Source: Neisseria sp. DTU_2020_1000833_1_SI_GRL_NUU_006
GTDB taxonomy: Bacteria > Pseudomonadota > Gammaproteobacteria > Burkholderiales > Neisseriaceae
NCBI GenBank assembly: GCA_032388755.1
Contig: CP135593.1
Location: 806,001 to 870,000 of the forward strand
Reading direction: 5' to 3'
DNA length: 64,000 nucleotides
Part shown: one piece after another, positions 53,025-62,107 of the stretch
How positions within the stretch are numbered: position 1 is the first letter of the stretch
How the letters are laid out: every line of letters begins with the position of its first letter
The notes under the pieces: generated by a model
The model's database searches: none
What the model saw: only the letters and a program-made list of their open reading frames with translations
Told to the model about the DNA's origin: nothing
Translations under genes and position numbers: made by a program

Positions 53025-53666
53025 TCAACCGTTAAACAGCCAAGGCTGGCTTTGACGGCGTTTTTCTTCGAAGGCGTGAATTTCGTCAGCGTGTTGCAGG
53101 GTTAGGCCGATTTCGTCCAAGCCGTTTAAGAGGCAGTGTTTGCGGTGTTCGGTAATATCGAATGTAAATGTTTCACCGCTAGGGGTGGTCAGGGTTTGTT
53201 CGGCAAGGTCGATGGAGAGCTGATAGCCTTCGTTGGCTTCAACTTCTTTGAAAAGCTGGTCAACCTGTTCTTCTGTCAAAACGATAGGTAAAAGGCCGTT
53301 TTTGTAGCAGTTGTTGAAGAAGATGTCGGCAAAGCTGGGGGCGATGACGGCGCGGAAGCCGTAGTCGTCCAATGCCCAAGGGGCGTGTTCGCGTGAAGAG
53401 CCGCAACCGAAGTTTTTACGCGTCAACAGGATTTGTGCGCCTTGATAGCGTGGCTGGTTCAGGGAGAAATCCGGATTCAACGGGCGTTTGCTGTTGTCCA
53501 TGCCCGGTTCGCCGTGGTCGAGGTAACGCCATTCGTCAAAGGCATTGGGACCGAAGCCGCTTCGTTTGATGGATTTTAAAAATTGTTTGGGGATGATGGC
53601 GTCTGTATCGACGTTGCTGCGGTCGAGCGGGGCGACGATGGCGGTTATTTTGGTAAAAGGCTTCAT
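53025..53666 (-). CDS. leuD: 3-isopropylmalate dehydratase, small subunit
   Basis: A 213 aa subunit of the isopropylmalate isomerase of leucine synthesis. NVDTDAIIPKQFLKSI, ILLTRKNFGCGSSREHAPWAL and VIAPSFADIFFNNC are diagnostic of the aconitase swivel domain. It works with LeuC, encoded ~550 bp further upstream on the same strand. Two entericidin-like genes lie between, so the leu genes are not a compact operon here. Confidence 0.95.
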   Translation of the reverse strand: MKPFTKITAIVAPLDRSNVDTDAIIPKQFLKSIKRSGFGPNAFDEWRYLDHGEPGMDNSKRPLNPDFSLNQPRYQGAQILLTRKNFGCGSSREHAPWALDDYGFRAVIAPSFADIFFNNCYKNGLLPIVLTEEQVDQLFKEVEANEGYQLSIDLAEQTLTTPSGETFTFDITEHRKHCLLNGLDEIGLTLQHADEIHAFEEKRRQSQPWLFNG

Positions 53667-53708
53667 GTTCTGTACTTTTCTGTTTGTCGGAAGATTATAA
53701 GAAGATTA

Positions 53709-53736
53709 CAAAATGCCCCGTCATACGGGGCATTTG
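53709..53736. terminator. Hairpin terminator after the first entericidin-like gene
   Basis: AAATGCCCCG and CGGGGCATTT pair over TCATA, just past the minus-strand stop at 53755. Confidence 0.85.
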
Positions 53737-53754
53737 GGATTGAATCAAGACAAT

Positions 53755-53892
53755 TTAGTAAGTTTTGTCTTTTTCAGCGGTATCACTAACGGCAGTGCCG
53801 GCAGCTTTGACATCTTTGCCCATACCGGAAATAGTGTTGCATGCTGACAAAAGGGTTATAGCGGTCAAGGCAATAAGTGCGAATTTTTTCAT
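53755..53892 (-). CDS. Entericidin-like small lipoprotein (copy A)
   Basis: A 45 aa lipoprotein. The signal MKKFALIALTAITLLSAC ends in the lipidated Cys at residue 18, followed by NTISGMGKDVKAAGTAVSD, the entericidin A/B pattern (NT..G.GkDv.aaG.a). Related proteins are stress-induced cell-envelope lipoproteins. It is a tandem duplicate of the gene at 53929, with which it shares identical signal-peptide residues save one. Confidence 0.85.
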   Translation of the reverse strand: MKKFALIALTAITLLSACNTISGMGKDVKAAGTAVSDTAEKDKTY

Positions 53893-53928
53893 AATCATAG
53901 TTCCTTACGGGTGGTCAATGTTCATCAA

Positions 53929-54066
53929 TTAGTAGCTTTTTACAGACTCGGCAGAACCGCTGACGGCGGATCCGGCTGCGCTGACATCTTTACCTACACC
54001 GGAAACGGTGTTGCATGCTGACAGCAGGGTCATAGCGGTCAAGGCAATAAGTGCGAATTTTTTCAT
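53929..54066 (-). CDS. Entericidin-like small lipoprotein (copy B)
   Basis: A 45 aa lipoprotein, MKKFALIALTAMTLLSAC with the Cys at 18, then NTVSGVGKDVSAAGSAVSGS and a short Ser-rich end. It lies 36 bp upstream of copy A on the minus strand, with AGGAGC before the start; the two were probably made by tandem duplication and may be co-transcribed. Confidence 0.85.
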   Translation of the reverse strand: MKKFALIALTAMTLLSACNTVSGVGKDVSAAGSAVSGSAESVKSY

Positions 54067-54220
54067 TTGAAGCTCCTAAATTAATCAATCAATCAAAAAG
54101 TACAGTGTGTTTTGCTGCGTTGTTAATAATATGCTGCATCCGGATAAAAGGCAATAGGCCGACTGATGCGAAATTTTGATGCTTAAGATATAAACAGATA
54201 TAAACAGTAATAAATCAATT

Positions 54221-55627
54221 TTACAAGCTGCGGATATCGGTAAATTTACCCTTTACCGCAGCGGCGGCAGCCATAGCGGGGCTGACAAGGTGCGTGCGCC
54301 CGCCGTTGCCTTGGCGGCCTTCGAAGTTGCGGTTGGAGGTGGAGGCGCAGCGTTGACCCGGAGTCAGGCGGTCGGCATTCATGGCGAGGCACATCGAGCA
54401 GCCCGGTTCGCGCCATTCGAAACCGGCATCGATGAAGATTTTGTCCAAGCCTTCTTGTTCCGCCTGCCGTTTGACCAAGCCGGAGCCGGGAACGATTAAC
54501 ACGCGCTGTACGTTGTCGGCTTTTTTACGGCCTTTGGCGACGGCGGCGGCTTCGCGCAAGTCTTCGATGCGGCTGTTGGTGCAGGAACCGATGAATACGA
54601 TGTCGACGGGGATTTCGTTCAGCGGCGTACCGGCTTCCAAACCCATGTATTCGAGGGCGCGTTCCATGCCGCTGCGTTTGACGGGATCGGTTTCTTCGGC
54701 AGGGTTCGGCACTTTGCCGCTGATGTCCAAAACCATTTCGGGTGATGTGCCCCATGTTACTTGCGGTTCGATGTCTTCGGCTTTGAAACGGTATTCTTTG
54801 TCGAATACCGCGCCTTCGTCGGAAACCAGCGTGCGCCAGTATTCGACGGCTTTGTCCCATGCTTCGCCTTTGGGTGCGAAGGGTTTGTCTTTGACATAGT
54901 CGATGGTGGTTTGATCGACGGCAACCATGCCGGAGCGCGCTCCTGCTTCGATCGCCATGTTGCACAGGGTCATGCGGCCTTCCATCGAAAGGCTGCGGAT
55001 GGCTTCGCCGCCGAACTCGATGGCATAGCCCGTGCCGCCTGCCGTGCCGATTTGTCCGATGATGTAGAGGGCGACGTCTTTGGCGGTAACGCCCGGTTTC
55101 AGACGACCTTCAACGGCAATCAGCATGGATTTGGATTTTTTTGCGGTAATACACTGGGTCGCCATGGTGTGTTCGACTTCGGAAGTGCCGATACCGTGTG
55201 CCAGCGCGCCGAAGGCGCCGTGGGTAGAGGTGTGCGAGTCGCCGCAGACAACGGTCATGCCGGGCAGGGTTGCGCCTTGCTCCGGACCCATGACATGAAC
55301 GATGCCCTGACCTTTATCCATAAACGGGAAGTAGGCGAGTGCGCCGAACTCTTTGATATTTTTGTCTAAAGTATCGACTTGCAGCTTGGAAATCGGGTCT
55401 TGGATGCCTTTGTCCCAATCGCCGGTCGGGGTGTTGTGGTCGGCGGTGGAGACGACGCTGTCGATACGCCACAGCTTGCGCCCCGCCATTTTCAGGCCTT
55501 CAAACGCTTGCGGGCTGGTGACTTCGTGCACTAAATGGCGGTCGATGTAGAGCAGGACAGTGCCGTCTTCTTCTTCGCGGACGACGTGGCTGTTCCAGAG
55601 TTTGTCGTAGAGGGTTTGTGCGCTCAT
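54221..55627 (-). CDS. leuC: 3-isopropylmalate dehydratase, large subunit
   Basis: A 468 aa aconitase-family [4Fe-4S] enzyme of leucine synthesis. Cluster-ligand segments are VFIGSCTNSRIEDLR and EPGCSMCLAMN, with VCGDSHTSTHGAFGALAHGIG in the first half. Length and motifs are normal. The uptake sequence inside (near 55097, reading GRLKPG) is of the local AGGTCGTCTGAA dialect, unlike leuB-leuD. A 24-bp leader duplication lies directly upstream of the start. Confidence 0.96.
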   Translation of the reverse strand: MSAQTLYDKLWNSHVVREEEDGTVLLYIDRHLVHEVTSPQAFEGLKMAGRKLWRIDSVVSTADHNTPTGDWDKGIQDPISKLQVDTLDKNIKEFGALAYFPFMDKGQGIVHVMGPEQGATLPGMTVVCGDSHTSTHGAFGALAHGIGTSEVEHTMATQCITAKKSKSMLIAVEGRLKPGVTAKDVALYIIGQIGTAGGTGYAIEFGGEAIRSLSMEGRMTLCNMAIEAGARSGMVAVDQTTIDYVKDKPFAPKGEAWDKAVEYWRTLVSDEGAVFDKEYRFKAEDIEPQVTWGTSPEMVLDISGKVPNPAEETDPVKRSGMERALEYMGLEAGTPLNEIPVDIVFIGSCTNSRIEDLREAAAVAKGRKKADNVQRVLIVPGSGLVKRQAEQEGLDKIFIDAGFEWREPGCSMCLAMNADRLTPGQRCASTSNRNFEGRQGNGGRTHLVSPAMAAAAAVKGKFTDIRSL

Positions 55628-55628
55628 G

Positions 55629-55676
55629 ATGGGTTATCTTTGCTTATTAATAATGGGTTATCTTTGCTTATTAATA
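55629..55676. repeat. 24-bp tandem duplication in the leuC leader
   Basis: ATGGGTTATCTTTGCTTATT plus four bases occurs twice without a gap, starting two bases before the leuC ATG on the minus strand. It covers the region where the ribosome-binding site should be. Confidence 0.9.
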
Positions 55677-55918
55677 ATAGGAGTAGATGGTTTGTTTTGA
55701 TGGGCGGATTTTAGGCTTTTTACAGGGGCAGTGCAATAGAAATTTGTCTAATTTCTACATTTCCCCGTAAAAATCTAAAAATAACTTTCAAAAATTGGAC
55801 AAATTGTAGAATTGTTGACAAAAAGAGGTATTTTATTTGAAACAATGCTTGTCGTACCGCCTAAAAAAGCACTATCATTTCCATCCGTATCCCACATCCG
55901 ACAACAGAGGTATAGAGA

Positions 55919-57271
55919 ATGAAATTACCGGTTATGGCTGCCGAACATCTGTCGCAACTTCAGGCGTTTGAAGCGAAAATCTTGTGCAACCACGCCAAAA
56001 TCGAAGCATGGTTCCGTTCGCAATGGAACGCGCACCGCCCGCCGTTTTACGGTTCGGTCGACATCCGCAATGCCGGTTACAAAATTTCGTCTATTGATAT
56101 GAACCTGTTTCCCGGCGGTTTCAACAACCTGAATCCGAATTTCATCCCGCTGGCGGCAGTGGCGGCGCAAGATGCGGTACAGCGCGCCTGCGAAACGGCA
56201 AAATCCGTATTGATTATTCCCGAAAACCATACCCGCAACACGTTCTACCTGCAAAACGTTTACGCACTCAGCGAGATTTTACGCTCGGCAGGGTATGAAG
56301 TCCGTTTGGGCAGCCTGAATTCGGAAGTTACCGAACCGACCGAATTTGAAACCGCGTTGGGCGACAAAATCCTGCTGGAACCTTTATTGCGTACCCGCGA
56401 GCGCGTTCATCTTGCAGACGGTTTCTCGCCTTGCGTCGTCTTGTTGAACAACGACTTGTCCGCGGGTGTTCCCGACATTCTCAAAGGTATCAGCCAAACC
56501 GTATTGCCTCCTCTGCACGGCGGTTGGACGACGCGCCGTAAAACAGAACATTTCAGCGCATACAACCAAGTCGCCGCAGAATTTGCCAAACTGATTGATA
56601 TCGACGAATGGCAGATTAACCCGTATTTCGAAAAAATCGGCGGGTTGGACTTCCAAGAGCGCGAAGGTGAAGACGCGTTGGCGGAAGCGGTAGAACGCGT
56701 GCTGGCAAAAATTCAAGCCAAATACGACGAATTGGGCATTACCGACCAGCCTTTCGTTATCGTCAAAGCCGACGCGGGTACTTATGGCATGGGCGTGATG
56801 AGCGTCAAATCCGCCGACGAAGTGCGCGGGTTGAACCGCAAAAACCGCAACAAAATGGCGAAGGTGAAAGAAGGCTTGGAAGTCAGCGAAGTGATTGTCC
56901 AAGAAGGCATTTATACCTATGAAACCATGAACGGCGCCGTGTGCGAACCCGTCGTTTATATGATGGACCGTTTCGTTATCGGCGGCTTCTTCCGTGTGCA
57001 CGAAGGACGTGGCGCGGACGAAAACCTCAACGCCGGCGGCATGGTGTTCGTCCCGCTGTCCAACAGCATCCCCACCGGCAGCGGCGACAACTCCCAAGAA
57101 GCCCCCGAAGCCTGCAAACGCGTATTCGAAGAATGGGACTCGCTCGGTATGCCGCGCTCTGAAAAAGATTGCGATGTGGACAACGAACACAACCGCCTCT
57201 ACGTTTACGGCGTAATGGCTCGCCTGTCGCTGCTTGCCGCCGCGCTTGAGTTGGAGCAAACCGCTCCGTAA
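55919..57271 (+). CDS. gshA: Glutamate--cysteine ligase, proteobacterial (Acidithiobacillus-type) family
   Basis: A 450 aa ATP-grasp-like enzyme that makes gamma-glutamylcysteine for glutathione. It matches the GshA type found in beta-proteobacteria and Acidithiobacillus rather than the E. coli type: NAGYKISSIDMNLFPGGFNNLN, VLIIPENHTRNTFYLQN, VIVKADAGTYGMGVMSV and ENLNAGGMVFVPLSNS. ATG 55919 is taken because AGAGGTATAGAGA lies just before it. Neisseria make glutathione, and I see no competing gshA here. The uptake-sequence terminator at 57302 ends the unit. Confidence 0.88.
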   Translation: MKLPVMAAEHLSQLQAFEAKILCNHAKIEAWFRSQWNAHRPPFYGSVDIRNAGYKISSIDMNLFPGGFNNLNPNFIPLAAVAAQDAVQRACETAKSVLIIPENHTRNTFYLQNVYALSEILRSAGYEVRLGSLNSEVTEPTEFETALGDKILLEPLLRTRERVHLADGFSPCVVLLNNDLSAGVPDILKGISQTVLPPLHGGWTTRRKTEHFSAYNQVAAEFAKLIDIDEWQINPYFEKIGGLDFQEREGEDALAEAVERVLAKIQAKYDELGITDQPFVIVKADAGTYGMGVMSVKSADEVRGLNRKNRNKMAKVKEGLEVSEVIVQEGIYTYETMNGAVCEPVVYMMDRFVIGGFFRVHEGRGADENLNAGGMVFVPLSNSIPTGSGDNSQEAPEACKRVFEEWDSLGMPRSEKDCDVDNEHNRLYVYGVMARLSLLAAALELEQTAP

Positions 57272-57301
57272 AGCGTGTTTGGTCTGATTATTTAAAATAG
57301 T

Positions 57302-57347
57302 AAAGGTCGTCTGAAAGCCATAGTTTAGGTTTTCAGACGACCTTTTT
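57302..57347. terminator. Uptake-sequence terminator after gshA
   Basis: AAAGGTCGTCTGAAAGCC and GGTTTTCAGACGACCTTTTT. Confidence 0.85.
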
Positions 57348-57419
57348 CATGACGTTTGTAGGAAATTCAATTATTATCCCCACCTGATTTCAAAATTAAT
57401 AATAAAAAGGGAAACAGTT

Positions 57420-59645
57420 TTGCTGAAATATTATGGATTGCCGTTTTGGGCAGTCGGCGTCATCGCCTCGTTCGCTTTGCCGTCCATACCGCATTGGGCT
57501 GCGTGGCTGGCGGCGGCATTGGTTTTGCTGGCGGCTTCGCAGCGGTTTGCGGTGGCGGGAATGATGCTGTGCGTCCTGCTCGGCGCGGCTTACGGCGTGT
57601 TTCGGACGGAATCGGCTTTGTCGGCGCAATGGCCGTTAAACGGAGCTTCGGAGTCGGTGTTGACGGTTGAAGTCGCGGATATGCCGCGCGGTGACGGGCG
57701 GCGGGTGCAGTTTGCGGCGAAGGCATGGACGGAGGATGGGCGGCAGTTTGATTTATTGCTGTCGGATTATCAGAAACGCGATTGGGCGGTAGGCAGCCGC
57801 TGGAAAGTGTCGGCACGGCTCAAGCCGGTTATCGGCGAAGTGAACCTGCGCGGGCTGAACCGCGAGGCTTGGGCGTTGGCAAACGGTTTGGATGGCGCGG
57901 GTACGCTGGGCAAAGGCAGGAGCTTGGTTCGCGAGGGCGGCGGTGTCGGCTTGGCGGTGTGGCGCGATGCAGTCAGCCGCCGTTGGCAGGCTGTCGGGGC
58001 GGACAGTCCGGATTTTTCGGACGGTATCGGTCTGATGCGGGCTTTGAGCATAGGCGAACAATCGGCGTTGAGGCCCGAACTGTGGCAGGCGTTCCGACCT
58101 TTGGGCTTGACGCACTTGGTCAGCATTTCGGGGCTGCACGTTACGATGGTGGCGGTTTTGGCGGGTTGGCTGGTCAAACTGATTTTCAGACGACTGCCTT
58201 GGATACCGGCAAAACCGCGCGTGTGGATTTTGGCGGGCGGCGCGGCAGGGGCTTTGTTTTATGCGCTGCTGGCGGGCTTTTCCGTGCCGACGCAGCGCAG
58301 CGTCTTGATGTTGGCGGCGTTTGCCTGGGCTTGGTGGCGCGGCAGTCTGTCTTCGGGCTGGACGGCGTGGTGGCAGGCTTTGGCGGTGGTGTTGCTGCTC
58401 GATCCGTTGGCGGTTTTGGGCGTGGGCACTTGGCTGTCGTTCGGCTTGGTTGCCGCCTTGATTTGGGCTTCGGCAGGTCGTCTGAAAGAACGCGGCTGGC
58501 GTTTGGCTGTACGCGGACAATGGGCGGCGACGATGTTGTCGGTGGTATTGCTGGGCTATATTTTTGCGTCGTTGCCCATCATCAGCCCTTTGGTCAATGC
58601 GGCGATGATTCCTTGGTTTTCTTGGGTGCTGACGCCGTTGGCGCTGCTGGGGTCGGTGTTGCCGTTCGCGCCTTTGCAATGGGCGGCGGCAGGTTTGGCG
58701 GAATACACTTTGCGCGGCTTGGTTTGGCTGGCGGAGGTGTCGCCTGAATTTGTCGTAGCCGCCGCGCCTGTGCCGCTGTTGGTTTTGGCTTTTGCGGCAG
58801 CCTTGCTGTGGCTTTTGCCGCGCGGGCTGGGTCTGCGGCCTTGGGCGTGTTTGGTGTTGGCTGGATTTGTGTTTTACCGCCCCGACCGTTTGGACGACGG
58901 GTTGGCGCGGATTACCGTGATGGATGCGGGACAGGGTTTGTCGGTGTTGGTACAAACGCGCGGCCGCAACCTGCTGTTTGACACGGGTACGGCGCAGGCG
59001 GCGCAAACAGGTATCGTACCAAGCCTGAACGCCATGGGCGTGCGCCGTTTGGACACGCTGATTCTGTCGCATCACGACAGCGACCACGACGGCGGTTTGG
59101 ACGCCGTTTCCGATATTGAAATCGGCGAAACGCTGGCGGGACAGCCTGAGTTTTATCCGACCGCAAAATTTTGCGCCGAAGCGCAATGGCAATGGGACGG
59201 CGTGGATTTCGAGTTATTGAGGTCGTCTGAAAACCCGGTCGGTGAAGACAATGACCGAAGCTGCGTCTTGCGCGTCGTTTCCGACGGACAGGCATTGCTG
59301 GTTACGGGCGATTTGGGCGTCAAAGGCGAAGCGGGGCTGGTAGAACGCTACGGCAGCTCGCTGTACAGCCAGGTTTTGATATTGGGACACCACGGCAGCA
59401 ATACGGCTTCATCCGGCGGTTTCCTGAACACGGTCTCCCCCAAATACGCCGTTGCCTCCAGCGGCTACGCCAATGCTTACAAACACCCCACTCCCGCTGT
59501 CCAAAACCGAGTCCGCGCACACGGCGCGACTTTGCTGCGGACGGATTTGTCGGGGGCATTGGTATTTGAGCTGGGCGGCGATGAAGTCTTTAAAGGTCGT
59601 CTGAAAAAGGATAAGTTTTATTGGCAGAAAAAGCCGTTTGAGTAA
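57420..59645 (+). CDS. comEC: DNA internalisation competence protein ComEC (ComA of gonococcus)
   Basis: A 741 aa inner-membrane channel for uptake of transforming DNA. An N-terminal membrane/DUF4131 part is followed by the Competence domain with GLTHLVSISGLHVTMVAVL (from ~residue 233), many helices, and a C-terminal metallo-beta-lactamase-like domain with LILSHHDSDHDGG and ILGHHGSNTASSGG. TTG 57420 is supported by AAGGGAAA 8 bases upstream; no ATG is near. It handles the very uptake sequences that crowd this window, and several lie inside it (encoding GRLKE, SSENP, GRLKK). Confidence 0.92.
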   Translation: MLKYYGLPFWAVGVIASFALPSIPHWAAWLAAALVLLAASQRFAVAGMMLCVLLGAAYGVFRTESALSAQWPLNGASESVLTVEVADMPRGDGRRVQFAAKAWTEDGRQFDLLLSDYQKRDWAVGSRWKVSARLKPVIGEVNLRGLNREAWALANGLDGAGTLGKGRSLVREGGGVGLAVWRDAVSRRWQAVGADSPDFSDGIGLMRALSIGEQSALRPELWQAFRPLGLTHLVSISGLHVTMVAVLAGWLVKLIFRRLPWIPAKPRVWILAGGAAGALFYALLAGFSVPTQRSVLMLAAFAWAWWRGSLSSGWTAWWQALAVVLLLDPLAVLGVGTWLSFGLVAALIWASAGRLKERGWRLAVRGQWAATMLSVVLLGYIFASLPIISPLVNAAMIPWFSWVLTPLALLGSVLPFAPLQWAAAGLAEYTLRGLVWLAEVSPEFVVAAAPVPLLVLAFAAALLWLLPRGLGLRPWACLVLAGFVFYRPDRLDDGLARITVMDAGQGLSVLVQTRGRNLLFDTGTAQAAQTGIVPSLNAMGVRRLDTLILSHHDSDHDGGLDAVSDIEIGETLAGQPEFYPTAKFCAEAQWQWDGVDFELLRSSENPVGEDNDRSCVLRVVSDGQALLVTGDLGVKGEAGLVERYGSSLYSQVLILGHHGSNTASSGGFLNTVSPKYAVASSGYANAYKHPTPAVQNRVRAHGATLLRTDLSGALVFELGGDEVFKGRLKKDKFYWQKKPFE

Positions 59646-59664
59646 AGCGGTTTGCTGTATGAAC

Positions 59665-59689
59665 AAAGCCGTCTTTCAGACGGTTTTTT
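59665..59689. terminator. Terminator after comEC
   Basis: AAAGCCGTCT and AGACGGTTTTTT pair over TTC. It looks like a collapsed uptake-sequence pair but lacks full uptake sequences. Confidence 0.75.
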
Positions 59690-59734
59690 ATTTCTGCATA
59701 ATGGGTAGGCATTCGGTAAATCTTATTGATTTTA

Positions 59735-59743
59735 TGATATAAT
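59735..59743 (+). promoter_or_regulatory. Extended -10 promoter of the antiporter gene
   Basis: TGATATAAT is a perfect extended -10 (TGn plus TATAAT), 39 bp upstream of the GTG start. Confidence 0.55.
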
Positions 59744-59781
59744 TTCGCCTTTTTTTATTGACGGCAAGGGACTTTTGCAAC

Positions 59782-61521
59782 GTGAACTGGATGAACAATC
59801 TGTTTTTGCTCGGCGGGGCGTTATTGTTTTTAAGCGTGGTTTCGACCACTTTGTCGGCAAGGCTGGGGATGCCGCTTTTGTTGGTGTTTCTGACGGTTGG
59901 AATGTTGGCGGGTGAGGACGGTATCGGGCGCATCGATTTTGACAATTTCGTTTTGGCCAACGTCATCAGCCAGCTTGCGTTAGCCGTCATTTTGCTTGAT
60001 GGCGGATTGCGGACCCAGCTTTCAAGTTTCCGAATTGCATTGAAGCCTTCTGCGGTATTGGCGACATGGGGCGTGTTTGCCACTGTGTTGTCTTTGGGCT
60101 TGTTCGCCACGTTTTATTTGGGTTTGGATTGGAAATTCGGCGTACTGATGGCGGCGATTGTCGGCTCGACCGATGCGGGGGCTGTGTTCAGCCTGCTGCG
60201 CCACAGCGGCGTGCGCCTGAATGACAGGGTACAGGCGACTTTGGAAATCGAATCCGGTGCGAACGATCCGATGGCGATTTTTTTAGTTACCGCCCTGATT
60301 ACCATGATTACCAACCCCGAACAATCAGGTGTGTTGGCGTTTTTATGGATGCTGCTGTTCCAAATCGGCTTCGGCCTGCTGATGGGGTGGGCGGGCGGAA
60401 TGGTGTTGGCGAAACTCGTACGTCGTCTGAACCTTGCGGAAGGATTGTACGCGCTGATGATTGTATCAGGCGGCCTGTGGGTATTCGCATTTACCAATAC
60501 CATCGGTGGCAGCGGCTTCTTGGCGGTTTATCTGGCGGGGATTATCGTCGGCAACCAGCATACCCGCGCAACCGAACACGTTTGGCGCGTGATGGACGGC
60601 CTGGCGTGGCTGGCGCAGGCGACTTTGTTCGTCGTGCTGGGTTTGTTGGTAACGCCCAGCAGCGTTTGGGAAAAAAGCGTCGATGCCTTGGTTATCGCCG
60701 TATTCCTCATGCTGGTCGCCCGTCCGCTTGCCGTTTTCAGCGGCTTGTGGAAATTTGGATACAGTGTGCGTGAAAAAGCCTACATCAGTTGGCTCGGGTT
60801 GCGCGGCGCAGTACCGATTTCTTTGGCGATGATGCCTTTGGTCATGGGCGTGCCGAATTCTGAACTGTTGTTCAATGTCGCCTTTGCCGTCGTCGTACTT
60901 TCCCTGCTGATTCAAGGAACGACGATACCCGTCATGGCGCGTCTGCTCAAGGTCGCCATGCCGCCCAAACCCGAGCCGGAAGGAATGCACGACATTTGGC
61001 TGTCGGAACGCGAAGCCGTGGCTTTGTTTTCTTTCAAGGTAACTAAGGAATCTGAGGCGGAAGGCAAGCATCCCGATGCCGTCGCCCCCATTTCGGAGTC
61101 GTTTGACTTGCGCTGTTTCGCGCTGATACGTGACGGGCGGAAAATTGAAATGCAGAATGATACGGTTTTGAGGGAAGGAGATACGGCTTGGTATATCCTG
61201 CCTGACAGCCAAGTGGACAAAATGGCGAAATACTTCAGTGAAACTGGGCAGAATGTGCGCGAAAATTTTGATTTCTTCGGCGAATTTGCCGTCGACCCGT
61301 ATGTCAATACCGGCGATTTGGCAGCGGCGTACGGGTTGAAGCTGGAAGACGGCGAAGCCGGTATGAGCCTGCTCGAATGGTTTCAATCCAGAGGAGGCAG
61401 CGCGCAGCCCGTCGAGGGTGACCGCATTGTCGTTGACGGGTTTTCATTGACGGTTAAAGAAACCGATCAGAACGGTGTCGTGAAGAGTATGGGGTTGAAA
61501 GTACCGCGTCGGAAAAGCTAG
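59782..61521 (+). CDS. Potassium/proton antiporter (CvrA/NhaP2 type)
   Basis: A 579 aa CPA1 antiporter. About 12 hydrophobic segments fill residues 1-390, with the ion-site region VGSTDAGAVFSLL and ESGANDPMAIFLV, then a TrkA-C-like regulatory domain and a C-terminal CorC/HlyC-like domain. This domain order is that of CvrA/NhaP2, which exchange K+ (or Na+) for H+. GTG 59782 is favoured by AAGGGA ten bases upstream; ATG 59791 is the alternative. Single gene, with an extended -10 promoter. Confidence 0.86.
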   Translation: MNWMNNLFLLGGALLFLSVVSTTLSARLGMPLLLVFLTVGMLAGEDGIGRIDFDNFVLANVISQLALAVILLDGGLRTQLSSFRIALKPSAVLATWGVFATVLSLGLFATFYLGLDWKFGVLMAAIVGSTDAGAVFSLLRHSGVRLNDRVQATLEIESGANDPMAIFLVTALITMITNPEQSGVLAFLWMLLFQIGFGLLMGWAGGMVLAKLVRRLNLAEGLYALMIVSGGLWVFAFTNTIGGSGFLAVYLAGIIVGNQHTRATEHVWRVMDGLAWLAQATLFVVLGLLVTPSSVWEKSVDALVIAVFLMLVARPLAVFSGLWKFGYSVREKAYISWLGLRGAVPISLAMMPLVMGVPNSELLFNVAFAVVVLSLLIQGTTIPVMARLLKVAMPPKPEPEGMHDIWLSEREAVALFSFKVTKESEAEGKHPDAVAPISESFDLRCFALIRDGRKIEMQNDTVLREGDTAWYILPDSQVDKMAKYFSETGQNVRENFDFFGEFAVDPYVNTGDLAAAYGLKLEDGEAGMSLLEWFQSRGGSAQPVEGDRIVVDGFSLTVKETDQNGVVKSMGLKVPRRKS

Positions 61522-61628
61522 GCTATGTCGTGATTTCTACATAAAAAACCAAACGACGACAGATTTTCTGTATATTGGTTCTTGCAATATTTATTGCGGT
61601 GATGGTACGGTCTTATGTTTGGGAACAA

Positions 61629-61785
61629 TATAGTGGATTAAATTTAAATCAGGACAAGGCGACGAAGCCGCAGACAGTACAGATAGTAAGGAACCGATTC
61701 ACTTGGTGCTTCAGCACCTTAGAGAATCGTTCTCTTTGAGCTAAGGCGAGGCAACGCCGTACTGGTTTAAAGTTAATCCACTATA
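61629..61785. mobile_element. Correia element, full length, abutting an IS3 remnant
   Basis: 157 bp from TATAGTGG to CCACTATA in the same orientation as the copy at 30900. Its right end directly joins coding sequence of an IS3-family OrfA, with the left end of that IS missing. Confidence 0.95.
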
Positions 61786-62107
61786 CCAAGCCGTACTCCA
61801 CTATCTGCATATACGCAGCCAACAGCGTACCGCAGACCACTACGGCATCTCACGAACCCACCTGAGACGTTGGATAACCGCCTATCAAGAAGGCGGCATC
61901 GGCGCACTTGAACATCCCCAATCCAAAACCATGCCCCAACACCGCAAAAACCCCTTCATCGCCGACAAACCCGACCAAGAAAAAACACAGGCGGAGCTTA
62001 TTGAAGAGTTGTGCTATATGCGCGCAGAGGTCGCCTACCTAAAGGAGTTAAAAGCCCTCAGCCAAAAGCAGACCGCAAAGGACAAAGCCAAACCGTCCAA
62101 ACACTGA
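61784..62107 (+). pseudogene. IS3-family OrfA, N-terminally truncated
   Basis: The frame runs from the Correia junction to a TGA at 62105: a helix-turn-helix region (HYGISRTHLRRWITAYQ), then a leucine-rich segment (ELIEELCYMRAEVAYLKEL) that usually mediates multimerisation, and a Lys-rich end. The start codon and first residues are gone, replaced by the Correia end. OrfB is in the -1 frame relative to it, as usual for IS3 frameshifting. Confidence 0.85.

Noticed and set aside
57753..59192. 479-codon minus-strand frame opposite comEC
   Set aside because: Arg/Gln/His-rich antisense translation; comEC motifs are clear on the plus strand.
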